DNA of 10,212 bases, taken from the NCBI GenBank assembly GCA_020048295.1, contig JAIFMT010000248.1, positions 1-10,212 on the forward strand. The letters are read 5' to 3'. The notes beneath the pieces are model-generated. The model was given only the letters and a program-made list of their open reading frames with translations, was not told where the DNA came from and ran no database searches. Numbering within the stretch: position 1 is the stretch's first letter; every line of letters begins with the position of its first letter. This stretch comes from Rhodoferax sp. Its GTDB lineage: Bacteria > Pseudomonadota > Gammaproteobacteria > Burkholderiales > Burkholderiaceae. The position numbers were made by a program, and so were the translations under genes. This document shows, piece after piece, positions 1 to 6,566 of this stretch.

Positions 1-2
1 CC

Positions 3-98
3 GTTGACCTGCAAGGACGTGGTGTGCACACCACCACCGGCGCAGCGATTTTGCCGTCGGAATCCAATCCGGGCGGCGGCGGCGGGTTTGGCAGCTAG
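3..98 (+). CDS. C-terminal end of an unidentified plus-strand protein (partial)
   Basis: Frame 3 is open from the window edge and ends at a TAG at 96-98, giving 31 residues that finish in a glycine-rich tail (GGGGGFGS). The tail lies downstream of a Thr/Ala stretch (VHTTTGAAILPSE). I do not recognise the family. The frame is preferred because it stops before the convergent PIN gene begins, whereas frame 1 would run on into that gene. If correct, this gene converges on the minus-strand cluster with about 41 bases between the two stops and no obvious terminator hairpin. A minus-strand reading cannot be excluded from so little sequence. Confidence 0.4.
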   Translation, partial: VDLQGRGVHTTTGAAILPSESNPGGGGGFGS

Positions 99-139
99 CG
101 CTCGTCCGCATCAGGCGCTGCCCCCACGATCACGGCACA

Positions 140-592
140 TCACGAAGGCGTTATTACTTCAATAGCTGTCAGCGCATGTACACCAAGGGCTAGAAGTCTT
201 TTTCGCATACAAAGCACGGCCTTGTCCTTGCTCAGCAACAGGGCCTGGTGGGCGACTGCCAGGTCGATGAATTTCTGGTCGTCGCGGTCGCGGCAGGTGA
301 CGCTGGCCTTGGGGGCTGCGCTCACAAAACTGGCCAGTGAGGCAAAGCGCGCCAGCACCTGGGCGGCCAGGTCCACGCAGTCGCCGCACTGGCTAGGCGC
401 GCTGCGCTGCAGCCGACGGGCGATCTGCGGGTAGCTCAGCACGCGTTCCAGCTCCTCCAGCATGGCGTGGGTGGCCAGCCAGTGCAGGCGTTTGTGCTGT
501 AGCGCCTGCCGCAGCGGCTCGGTGGCTGGGTCCTGAAATACAAACAGGTCCAGCACAATGTTGGTGTCAAGCACCAGGCGCGGCACGGCCAT
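140..592 (-). CDS. PIN-domain putative ribonuclease / toxin-like protein
   Basis: A 150-residue protein that fits a single PIN domain of the COG1569 type (putative TA toxin component). It opens with the first acidic motif (VLDTNIVLD, Asp9), has a conserved acidic helix (LEELERVL, Glu46-49), then the signature CRDRDDQKFIDLA (about 100-112, Asp104/105/110) and the final strand LLLSKDKAVL (Asp123). These acidic residues form the metal site of PIN-family RNases, so an intact active site is likely. Start is the ATG at 592. The gene begins 21 bases after the methyltransferase stop and is the last gene of the minus-strand run. No antitoxin-like small ORF is adjacent, so a toxin role is only inferred from the family. 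Codons 128-144 at the C-terminal end lie inside a degenerate repeat (161-209), so the tail sequence may be recently acquired. Confidence 0.85.
   Translation of the reverse strand: MAVPRLVLDTNIVLDLFVFQDPATEPLRQALQHKRLHWLATHAMLEELERVLSYPQIARRLQRSAPSQCGDCVDLAAQVLARFASLASFVSAAPKASVTCRDRDDQKFIDLAVAHQALLLSKDKAVLCMRKRLLALGVHALTAIEVITPS
161..209 (+). repeat. Intragenic 49-bp mini-repeat, copy A (inside PIN gene)
   Basis: This stretch matches 916-964 without gaps at 33 of 49 positions. The matches lie in two blocks, around ATAGCTGT..GCGC and around GGGCT.GAAG..TTTTTC.CATA, with a divergent centre of about 11 bases. The arms show weak dyad symmetry. It lies within the last 22 codons of the PIN gene, antisense to the orientation given here. 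The two copies are read in different frames, so the similarity is at DNA level. I recall similar degenerate intragenic repeats in Comamonadaceae genomes, but that is memory and not a search. Confidence 0.6.
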
Positions 593-613
593 CAGGGCTG
601 TCTCAGCGACGCG

Positions 614-1993
614 TCACGGTGCGGGCTGGGCCGGGGTCCGCTCGCGGGCCGAGCCGCGCACCATGTCAAAGCGAAACAGTCGGCATTCAATCGGGCCATT
701 CCACATCGGCACCCGGCGCGACTCTTTCAGGCGCATTTTGCCGGGCAGTTTCAGGTCGGGGGTCAGCAGCCAGGCGCTCCAGCCGGGGTAGTTTTTCTTC
801 CAATGCGTGGCCAGCTGGCTGAAAAACTCGCCGCCGTTGTCCATTTGCGGCACTTCGCGTGCGCCAAAGCGGCCTTGCTGCAGGCCGTCCTGGTCGCCCA
901 GTTCGCTATCTTGTTCATAGCTGTATGCGCTTTCAGCAATTGGGCTGGAAGCATTTTTCTCATATGAATTGGGACGAGCGACGCGGTGCGCGCTGGCCAC
1001 ACCAGCCACCGCAATGCGCTCGCCATACGGCGGGTTCATCAAAATGACACCACCGCCAGTGCCCGACACGTCGATGGGAGGCAGCCGCTGCAAGGCATCG
1101 CCACCACGCAACTCGATGACGCTGGCGACACCGGCGCGCTCGGCATTGCGCTGCGCAAAATCCACCATGCGGTGCGCTACGTCACTGCCAAATATAATGG
1201 GTTTTTGGCCTGCAGACGGCATCACAACTGCGTCAGCAGCTGCCTTTTTTATAGCACTCCAGACGGCTTTCTGAAACGGCAGGTATTTCTCGAAGGCAAA
1301 GCGGCGCAGGCTGCCCGCGGCGATGTTGCAGGCCATCTGGGCGGCTTCGATGACGATGGTGCCGCTGCCGCAACACGGGTCGTACAGCGGCTGCAGGTCA
1401 TCGTTGCCGTCGAGCCAGCCAGTGGCGGCAAGCATGGCGGCGGCCAGGGTTTCTTTCAGCGGTGCATCGCCCTTGTCCTCGCGCCAGCCGCGCTTGAACA
1501 GCGGCTCGCCCGAGGTGTCGATGTAGAGTGAGCAGCTGTCGGTGGTCAGGTGCGCGTAAATACGCACGTCGGGCCACTGGGTGTTGACATCCGGGCGCAC
1601 GCCGCCCGCCACGGAGCGAAAACGGTCGCACACCGCGTCCTTGATCTTCAGGGCGGCAAAGTTCAGGCTGGTCAGCGGGCTGTGCTGGGCGGTGATTTCG
1701 ATCTTGATGCTCTCGCGCGGGGTAAACCAGCGCTCCCACGCCACCTCGCCAGCCGCACGGTACAGGTCCTGTTCGCTGCGGTATTCGGTGTAGCTCAGCA
1801 GCACCAGCACCCGCTGCGCCAACCGGCTGTGCAGGTTGAGCAACATCGCCTGGTCAAACGAGGTGCGCACCGCCACACCGCCGCGCTGCTTGGTGATGCA
1901 ACCCGGTGGCAGGCCGGTGATGCGCAGCACCTCGGGGGCCAGGTAGTCTTCCACGCCAGCGGCGCAGGGCAGGAAAAGTTGCAGTTGGTTCAT
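614..1993 (-). CDS. THUMP-domain class I SAM-dependent RNA methyltransferase (RlmL N-terminal-half type)
   Basis: A 459-residue protein. The N-terminal part (about 1-160) has the THUMP-type RNA-binding fold seen in UPF0020/COG0116 proteins. It is followed by a Rossmann methyltransferase domain with the SAM-binding loop DPCCGSGTI (205-213), FGSDV (268-272) and the catalytic NPPYGER motif IV (320-326) typical of N2-guanine methylation. The C-terminal motif RVPMWNGPIECRLFRFDMV is usual in this family. By analogy with E. coli RlmL the substrate is probably 23S rRNA G2445, but it lacks the RlmK half, so the symbol is left open. The ATG at 1993 overlaps the rpoN stop as ATGA; a longer reading from 2065 would lie inside rpoN and is rejected. 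Residues 327-385 between motif IV and the following strand are longer and more polar than I expect for the family, and contain a repeat-derived segment (344-359). Confidence 0.88.
   Translation of the reverse strand: MNQLQLFLPCAAGVEDYLAPEVLRITGLPPGCITKQRGGVAVRTSFDQAMLLNLHSRLAQRVLVLLSYTEYRSEQDLYRAAGEVAWERWFTPRESIKIEITAQHSPLTSLNFAALKIKDAVCDRFRSVAGGVRPDVNTQWPDVRIYAHLTTDSCSLYIDTSGEPLFKRGWREDKGDAPLKETLAAAMLAATGWLDGNDDLQPLYDPCCGSGTIVIEAAQMACNIAAGSLRRFAFEKYLPFQKAVWSAIKKAAADAVVMPSAGQKPIIFGSDVAHRMVDFAQRNAERAGVASVIELRGGDALQRLPPIDVSGTGGGVILMNPPYGERIAVAGVASAHRVARPNSYEKNASSPIAESAYSYEQDSELGDQDGLQQGRFGAREVPQMDNGGEFFSQLATHWKKNYPGWSAWLLTPDLKLPGKMRLKESRRVPMWNGPIECRLFRFDMVRGSARERTPAQPAP
916..964 (+). repeat. 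Intragenic 49-bp mini-repeat, copy B (inside methyltransferase gene)
   Basis: Ungapped counterpart of 161-209 (33/49 identical), in the same orientation relative to its host gene. It encodes about 16 residues (YEKNASSPIAESAYSY, 344-359) in the variable loop after the NPPYGER motif. The local codon choice (TAT, AAA, AAT, GCT, ATT) is more AT-rich than the surrounding gene, as expected for inserted DNA. Frame use is offset by one base relative to copy A. Confidence 0.6.
1193..1254 (-). repeat. Possible third, more degraded mini-repeat copy C
   Basis: Read on the minus strand, this stretch has AGCTG, CGCA and the G.CT..A.G.C block at the same relative spacing as copies A and B (16 of 35 matches to A, 17 of 35 to B over the core). 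It encodes an Ala/Lys-rich stretch (AIKKAAADAVVMPSAGQKPII, about residues 247-267 in the methyltransferase) just before FGSDV, a place where I expect family members to vary in length. The similarity is weak and could be chance. Confidence 0.3.
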
Positions 1994-3579
1994 AAGGCTT
2001 TTCTGAGCGAAGCCGGTGCAATGCGCAGACCTTCGCGGTATTTGGCCACGGTGCGGCGGGCGCATTCGATGCCTTGTTCTTTGAGCATGTCAGAGATCTG
2101 GTTGTCGCTGAGTGGTTTTTTCGGGCTTTCGGCCGCGACAAACTGCTTGATCAGCGCGCGCACCGCCGTGCTTGAGGCATTGCCACCGGACTCGGTGCCC
2201 AGCCCTGAGCCAAAAAAGTATTTCAGCTCGAAGGTACCAAACGGTGTGGCCATGTACTTGGCGGTGGTCACCCGGCTGATGGTGGATTCGTGCAGACCCA
2301 GCTCGTCGGCAATCTCGCGCAGCACCAGCGGGCGCATGGCCAGCTCGCCATGACTGAAGAAACTTTTTTGCCGCTCCACGATGGCGCTGCTGACGCGCAG
2401 GATGGTGTCAAAGCGTTGCTGGATGTTTTTGATGAACCAGCGCGCTTCTTGCAGCCGCTGCTGCAGTGCCAGCACATTGGCGGCTTCGCTGCCGCCGGCC
2501 TTGTGGCCCTTGAGCGCATTGGCGTAGATGTCATGCACGCGCAGCCGTGGCATCACATCGGGGTTGAGCCGCACCTGGAACTTGACCTGTGTGCCGCTGC
2601 CTATCTTGGTCACCAGCACATCGGGCACGATGATGTTGCGCTCAACATTCACAAAACGCCGCCCCGGCTTGGGCTCCAGGCGGCCAATCAGGGCGATGGC
2701 AGCGCGCACCGTGGCATCGCTGGCATGGCACAGCGGCATCAGGTGCTTGATGTCGCGCCTGGCCAGCAAATCCATCGGCTGCTTGCAGATGCGCAGCGCC
2801 GCCAGCAGCACGCTGGCATCGACCTCGCAGTCCTCGTCGTGCTGCAGTGCCTGGACTTGCAACCGCAGGCATTCGCCCAGATGGCGCGCACCGACACCGG
2901 TGGGCTCCAGGCTTTGCAGCAGGCCCAAAGCCACGGTGAAATGGTGCACCAGCTCGTCGATCTGCGCCAGGTCATCGCCGGCCAGGCCGCGCGCCAGCGC
3001 CGTCAGGTCGTCTTCAAGGTAGCCGTCGTCGTTCAGCGACTCGATCAGAAAGCGCAGCGCCGCGCTGTCTTCGGCGCTCAGGCGCAAGCCCAGCGCCTGA
3101 CGGTGCAGATAACTTTGCAAGGACTCGGCGTTGCGCGCCAGCTCGGTGGCATCCATCTCGTCGTCGCCACTGAGATTGTTGCCATGCGCGCGCGCCTCGC
3201 CGCCCCATTCGCTGTCGTCGGGTGACAGGCTGACGCTGCCGTCACCGTCCCAGTTCGGTGCGTCGTCTGATTGCAGCACCGATTCTTCGGCATCATTTTC
3301 GGTCTGAGCCTTAGCGCTGTCAGCGTAGTCAGCTGCAGAATAAGTAGCGGCCTCAGCCTCACGGTCGGATGGCAGCACCGGCGCATCCACTTGCGCCAAC
3401 CCAAACGACTCGCGCTCGGCTTCCTCCAGCGTGCGCTCCAGAAACGGGTTGTCATCGAGCATCTGGTCAACCTCGGCACCGAGTTCCAGCGTCGAGAGCT
3501 GCAACAGCCGGATCGACTGCTGCAACTGGGGCGTGAGCGCCAAATGCTGCGAAACCCGCAGTGACAGGCCTTGTTTCAT
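1990..3579 (-). CDS. rpoN: RNA polymerase sigma-54 factor
   Basis: A 529-residue sigma-54. Region I is clear at the N-terminus ([20 protein letters not shown] and the following Gln/Leu-rich helix, residues 1-45), which binds bacterial enhancer-binding proteins and holds the polymerase closed. An acidic, low-complexity region II follows (about 55-145), then the core-binding domain. The helix-turn-helix DELGLHESTISRVT is followed by the conserved KYMATPFGTFELKYFF, and the RpoN box ARRTVAKYRE lies near the end; it reads the -24 GG element. All functional motifs are intact. The ATG at 3579 gives the usual MKQGLSLR start and overlaps the lptB stop by one base (TGATG). A GTG one codon upstream (3582) would give a four-base GTGA overlap. 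No strong ribosome binding site is seen, so coupling to lptB translation is likely. The stop overlaps the methyltransferase start. Confidence 0.97.
   Translation of the reverse strand: MKQGLSLRVSQHLALTPQLQQSIRLLQLSTLELGAEVDQMLDDNPFLERTLEEAERESFGLAQVDAPVLPSDREAEAATYSAADYADSAKAQTENDAEESVLQSDDAPNWDGDGSVSLSPDDSEWGGEARAHGNNLSGDDEMDATELARNAESLQSYLHRQALGLRLSAEDSAALRFLIESLNDDGYLEDDLTALARGLAGDDLAQIDELVHHFTVALGLLQSLEPTGVGARHLGECLRLQVQALQHDEDCEVDASVLLAALRICKQPMDLLARRDIKHLMPLCHASDATVRAAIALIGRLEPKPGRRFVNVERNIIVPDVLVTKIGSGTQVKFQVRLNPDVMPRLRVHDIYANALKGHKAGGSEAANVLALQQRLQEARWFIKNIQQRFDTILRVSSAIVERQKSFFSHGELAMRPLVLREIADELGLHESTISRVTTAKYMATPFGTFELKYFFGSGLGTESGGNASSTAVRALIKQFVAAESPKKPLSDNQISDMLKEQGIECARRTVAKYREGLRIAPASLRKAL
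3302..3334 (-). repeat. Possible degraded mini-repeat copy D in the rpoN linker
   Basis: On the minus strand this segment matches the core of copy B at 20 of 33 positions without gaps (AGCTG, CGCT, CAGC and GGCT at matching spacing). It encodes part of an Ala-rich insert (SAADYADSAKAQTE, residues 81-94) in the non-conserved acidic region II of sigma-54, with GCT-rich codons unlike the GC3-rich flanks. Short Ala/Asp-rich coding DNA could produce such a match by chance. Confidence 0.28.
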
Positions 3580-4388
3580 CACATTCTGAAGTGTTCGCCC
3601 AGGTACACCCGGCGCACATCAACATCGTTGACGATGTCGGCCGGTGTTCCTTGCGCCAGCACGCTGCCGTCGCTGATGATGTAGGCGTGGTCGCAAATGC
3701 CCAGCGTTTCGCGCACATTGTGGTCAGTGATCAGCACGCCAATGCCCCGGTCTTTCAGGAAACGGATGATGCGCTGGATCTCGATCACGGCAATCGGGTC
3801 GATGCCGGCAAACGGCTCATCGAGCAGGATAAAACGCGGCTGGGTGGCCAGCGCCCGGGCAATTTCGACCCGGCGGCGCTCGCCGCCCGAGAGCGACAGT
3901 GCGCTTGACTGGCGCAGGTGGTCCACCCGCAAGTCTTGCAGCAGGGTGGTCAGGCGGGTCTCGATCTCGGCTTCTCGCAAGGGCTTGCCACGCGCATCAA
4001 GTTGCAACTCCAGCACGGCGCGCACGTTGTCTTCGACATTGAGCTTGCGAAAAATCGAGGCTTCTTGCGGCAAATAGCTCAACCCCAGGCGCGAGCGCCG
4101 GTGAATCGGCATGTGCTCGATCGACTTGCCATCGATGGTGATGTCGCCCGCGCTGGCCCGCACCAGACCGACGATCATGTAAAACGAGGTGGTCTTGCCC
4201 GCCCCATTGGGGCCAAGCAGCCCCACTACCTCGCCCTTGCGCACCGCCAGTGACACGTCTTTGACGGCCTTGCGGCTGCCGTAATACTTTTGCAGGTGAT
4301 GCACTTGCAGGCAGCTTTCGCAGGACGCATCGGGCTGACGCAGCCCGTCGGGAGCGGCGGCTGGCAACGTGGGTGCGGTGTTGTCCAT
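3579..4388 (-). CDS. lptB: LPS export ABC transporter ATP-binding protein LptB
   Basis: A 269-residue ABC ATPase that powers the LptB2FG transporter, which pulls lipopolysaccharide from the inner membrane onto the LptC-LptA bridge. Walker A is GPNGAGKT (59-66), with the Q-loop at [12 protein letters not shown], the signature LSGGERRR, Walker B FILLDEPF followed by AGIDP, and the switch histidine in [10 protein letters not shown]. The Q-loop and GIDP sequences are LptB-specific rather than generic ABC. About 26 residues precede the ATPase domain, more than in the short E. coli protein, including CESC. The ATG at 4388 (MDNTAP) has GAGG just upstream and lies 5 bases after the lptA stop; the GTG at 4397 would instead overlap the stop as GTGA. 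It ends overlapping rpoN, the classical lptA-lptB-rpoN order. Confidence 0.95.
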   Translation of the reverse strand: MDNTAPTLPAAAPDGLRQPDASCESCLQVHHLQKYYGSRKAVKDVSLAVRKGEVVGLLGPNGAGKTTSFYMIVGLVRASAGDITIDGKSIEHMPIHRRSRLGLSYLPQEASIFRKLNVEDNVRAVLELQLDARGKPLREAEIETRLTTLLQDLRVDHLRQSSALSLSGGERRRVEIARALATQPRFILLDEPFAGIDPIAVIEIQRIIRFLKDRGIGVLITDHNVRETLGICDHAYIISDGSVLAQGTPADIVNDVDVRRVYLGEHFRM

Positions 4389-4393
4389 CAGCC

Positions 4394-5017
4394 TCACTTG
4401 ACAGCGCCATCCAGGGTTGGACTGATACGCAACGGGGTGGCCACGCCAGAGGCAGCGGTCTGCGCCTTCGGGGTCAGCATGGCGCGTACCCGGCCAGCGG
4501 GTGCACCGGGCTGGCCCTGGCTGCCACTTTTGCCTAGTCCGGGCGCGCCGTCGAGCGTAAACACGTCGGTGGTGTTGTTATAGACGATGATCGCCGCGTT
4601 GAATTCGTCGTTCAGGATGCTGCCCCGCAAGCGGCGCAACTGGGCTTTGCCAATGAACTTGACAATGTCTTGCCGGCCATCGTAGTCAATGGTTTCGCCT
4701 TCGCCTTCAATGGTTTCGTCCACACCGTCGCGCTTTTGCCGAAAAAACGCCAATTTGCCCGGCTCGGCGGTCACCACGCCATATTGGAAGCCTTGCGGGT
4801 CTTGCCGCACCTCAATGCGCTCGCCGCGAATCTGGATCGTGCCCTTGGTCAGCACCACCCGGCCGCTGAACACACTGGTCTGCCGGGCATCGTCATAACG
4901 CAGTGCATCGGCTTCCACATTCATGGGCTTGCTACGGTCGGCCTTCTCGGCCTGAACGCCACCCGCAGAAACAACCAGCACAATGAGTGCAAGCCAGAAA
5001 GGAAAGGGGATATTCAT
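4394..5017 (-). CDS. lptA: Lipopolysaccharide transport periplasmic protein LptA
   Basis: A 207-residue exported protein. Residues 1-23 form a Sec signal peptide ([20 protein letters not shown], cleavage likely after VQA). The OstA/LptA beta-jellyroll follows from about 32 ([21 protein letters not shown]) to about 155 and carries LPS across the periplasm between LptC and LptD. The C-terminal tail (about 155-207) is Gly/Pro/Ala-rich and probably disordered. The ATG at 5017 is chosen because it places the signal sequence at the N-terminus; a longer reading from 5077 adds an implausible Arg-rich leader and overlaps the promoter. lptC and kdsC, which precede lptA in many proteobacteria, are not here: the upstream gene is dsbA. 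The gene ends five bases before the lptB ATG. Confidence 0.93.
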   Translation of the reverse strand: MNIPFPFWLALIVLVVSAGGVQAEKADRSKPMNVEADALRYDDARQTSVFSGRVVLTKGTIQIRGERIEVRQDPQGFQYGVVTAEPGKLAFFRQKRDGVDETIEGEGETIDYDGRQDIVKFIGKAQLRRLRGSILNDEFNAAIIVYNNTTDVFTLDGAPGLGKSGSQGQPGAPAGRVRAMLTPKAQTAASGVATPLRISPTLDGAVK

Positions 5018-5049
5018 AAAGGCACGAATCTTGCGTAGATAAGCGCCGG

Positions 5050-5077
5050 ATTGTAGCGACCTGCGGCGCTCAAGCAA
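5050..5077 (-). promoter_or_regulatory. Putative sigma-70 promoter for lptA-lptB-rpoN
   Basis: On the minus strand a TACAAT (-10, 5050-5055) lies 16 bases after TTGCTT (-35, 5072-5077). The predicted start of transcription near 5043 gives a leader of about 26 bases before the lptA ATG. The -10 matches five of six consensus positions and the -35 is weak. It fits the 114-base gap that separates dsbA from the coupled lpt-rpoN genes. Confidence 0.45.
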
Positions 5078-5098
5078 GCCCGTGCCCGTTCACCCTTG

Positions 5099-5119
5099 GC
5101 CCGCCCGGGCCCGGCGGGC
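5099..5119. other. GC-rich perfect hairpin after dsbA
   Basis: GCCCGCC at 5099-5105 pairs with GGCGGGC at 5113-5119 around a seven-base loop, starting 13 bases past the dsbA stop on the minus strand. It lacks a following T-run on either strand, so it is not a classical intrinsic terminator. It could stabilise the dsbA mRNA 3' end or slow polymerase. Confidence 0.4.
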
Positions 5120-5131
5120 GTTGGCTGGCAT

Positions 5132-5785
5132 TTATCGACCGGCGCGAACTTGCCCGACCAGAAAATCTGTCACCATCAGCGCCCTGTCCATGCCTTTCGC
5201 CATCGACCCATCGGTGTAAAAACGCCCGGCCACGCCCATGGCCGGCACGCCCTCGATGGCGTAGGCGGACATCAGCTGGCGCGCCCGGCTGGCCTTGGTG
5301 CTGGTGGAAAACGAATTGAAATAAGACAGGAATTTGGCCTGGTCGATGCCCTGTTTGGCAACCCATTGGGCGATGGCGTCGGGCTTGACCAGATTTTGCC
5401 GCTCGCCATGAATGGCGGCAAATACCTTGGCGTGAAAGGTTTCCAGCAGCCCCATGGCTTCGAGTGCGAAATACAAATGCTGCTGCGGTATGTACGAGTC
5501 CTGAAAGGCAATCGGCACCCGTTTGAAAGCCACGTCCTTGGGCTGGCGCTGAGCCCACTGCGACAACGCTGGCTCAAAGGAGCTGCAATGCGGGCAGCTG
5601 TACCAAAAAAATTCAACCGTTTCGATCTTGCCCGCAGCGGCGTCCACGGGGGCCGCCTGGTTCAGTTTGACAAAGTCGGTGCCAGCCTTGGGCAACTGAA
5701 CCTGCGCCAGCAAAGCGGTGGGCGACAGGGCGGCACTGCCTGCCGCCAGGCTGGCAGCTCCAGCAAAAAAAGCACGACGTTTCAT
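5132..5785 (-). CDS. dsbA: Thiol:disulfide interchange protein DsbA/DsbL
   Basis: A 217-residue periplasmic thioredoxin-fold oxidase. The active site is CPHC (Cys64-Pro-His-Cys67) in FWYSCPHCSSFEP, the dipeptide typical of DsbA, and a cis-proline loop GVPA (Pro181) lies near the C-terminus. The alpha-helical insertion between these is of normal length. Such enzymes donate disulfides to newly exported proteins and are reoxidised by DsbB. The N-terminus (MKRRAFFAGAASLAAGS, possible cleavage near ALLAQ) is an export signal with an Arg-Arg pair followed by a hydrophobic run. The ATG at 5785 is supported by GGAGA at 5794-5798, eight bases upstream, the best ribosome binding site in the cluster. 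A longer reading from 5863 lacks this and is rejected. A 74-base gap separates it from the SPOR gene. Confidence 0.93.
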   Translation of the reverse strand: MKRRAFFAGAASLAAGSAALSPTALLAQVQLPKAGTDFVKLNQAAPVDAAAGKIETVEFFWYSCPHCSSFEPALSQWAQRQPKDVAFKRVPIAFQDSYIPQQHLYFALEAMGLLETFHAKVFAAIHGERQNLVKPDAIAQWVAKQGIDQAKFLSYFNSFSTSTKASRARQLMSAYAIEGVPAMGVAGRFYTDGSMAKGMDRALMVTDFLVGQVRAGR

Positions 5786-5859
5786 GATTTGATTCTCCAA
5801 AGGGGTGGCCGCAAAGGCTGCGTCTGAGCCGGGCGAACAAGAATAGTTCAACCCAGGTG

Positions 5860-6540
5860 TCAACGCTGCACCCGCACCAGTGCGGTGGCAATGCCGCTGG
5901 CACTGAGCTTTTGCTTGGCTTTTTCTGCGCTGTCGCGGGTCTCGAACGGCCCCACGCGCACACGGTGCATCATCTGCCCGTGATCTTCGCGCTCTGACAC
6001 CTTGGTATCGATGCCGCCCAGTGACAAACGGGCACGCTGGGTTTCTGCCTCCTCGGCCGAGCGAAAAGCGCCGACCTGCACAAAGTAGGTGAATCCATCC
6101 ACCCCGTCTGCCGCGGCCGATGCCGATCCTTTGGCGGCGGCACTGGCGCGTGCCAGATCGCCCAGCGGATCGGCCGTCACGGCGGGCTTGACCTCGGATT
6201 TAGGGGTCGCGCTTGCGGCCATCGCCGGCTTGGCAGCAACTGGCTGGGTGCTGTCAGCAGGCTCAGCAGTCGCTGCGACCGGCGCGCTGCCGCTGGGCTC
6301 AAGCTGTTCAGCCGGGCCGTCCGGTTTTGCCGGATTTTTGCCATACAGCGGGGCATTCGGGTCCCAGCCCTTGTTCTTTTGCTGCTCGGTGGCATCCTGA
6401 TCGGTGTTGCGGCTGACCGCCTTGCTGACAAAAGGGACCGGCACCTTGGTGACATACACCGCCACCGCCAAGGCCGATGCCAACCCGACCACCAGACCCA
6501 GAATAAACCCCAGGAGCGTTCCACCGCGTTGTTGTCTCAT
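5860..6540 (-). CDS. Membrane-anchored SPOR-domain protein
   Basis: A 226-residue bitopic membrane protein with three parts: a short basic N-terminus (MRQQRGG), one transmembrane helix at about 8-30 (TLLGFILGLVVGLASALAVA), and a long Ala/Pro/Lys-rich periplasmic linker (about 45-145). A C-terminal SPOR domain follows (about 149-226; GFTYFVQVGAF, then HRVRVGPFETRDSAEKAKQKL). SPOR domains bind glycan strands stripped of peptide stems at the septum, so a role at the division site, as for FtsN or DedD, is likely by family; which of these it corresponds to cannot be told. It starts at the ATG at 6540, 26 bases after the argS stop with an AAGG ribosome binding site, so it is probably co-transcribed with argS. 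Confidence 0.88.
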   Translation of the reverse strand: MRQQRGGTLLGFILGLVVGLASALAVAVYVTKVPVPFVSKAVSRNTDQDATEQQKNKGWDPNAPLYGKNPAKPDGPAEQLEPSGSAPVAATAEPADSTQPVAAKPAMAASATPKSEVKPAVTADPLGDLARASAAAKGSASAAADGVDGFTYFVQVGAFRSAEEAETQRARLSLGGIDTKVSEREDHGQMMHRVRVGPFETRDSAEKAKQKLSASGIATALVRVQR

Positions 6541-6566
6541 GTGATGCCTTTGCTGCGAGCTCTTGG

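Noticed and set aside
1..40. Palindrome GGTGTGCACACC near the window start as an operator
   Set aside because: It lies inside a probable coding frame, is short, and no promoter elements accompany it.
1994..2065. Upstream start for the methyltransferase
   Set aside because: The 24-residue extension would overlap the rpoN C-terminus, which encodes the essential RpoN box end. The ATGA junction start gives the family-typical N-terminus.
1550..2353. Long plus-strand open frame antisense to the methyltransferase and rpoN
   Set aside because: It crosses two well-supported minus-strand genes, its product is compositionally biased without any recognisable domain, and it is a typical shadow of high-GC coding sequence.
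2290..3225. 311-codon plus-strand open frame antisense to rpoN
   Set aside because: Fully inside rpoN. The His/Gln/Ala-rich product reflects reverse-complemented Leu/Ala/Asp codons, and the sigma-54 motifs on the other strand are unambiguous.
5099..5119. Intrinsic terminator after dsbA
   Set aside because: The hairpin is perfect and GC-rich but has no T-run on either strand, so it is recorded only as a hairpin.
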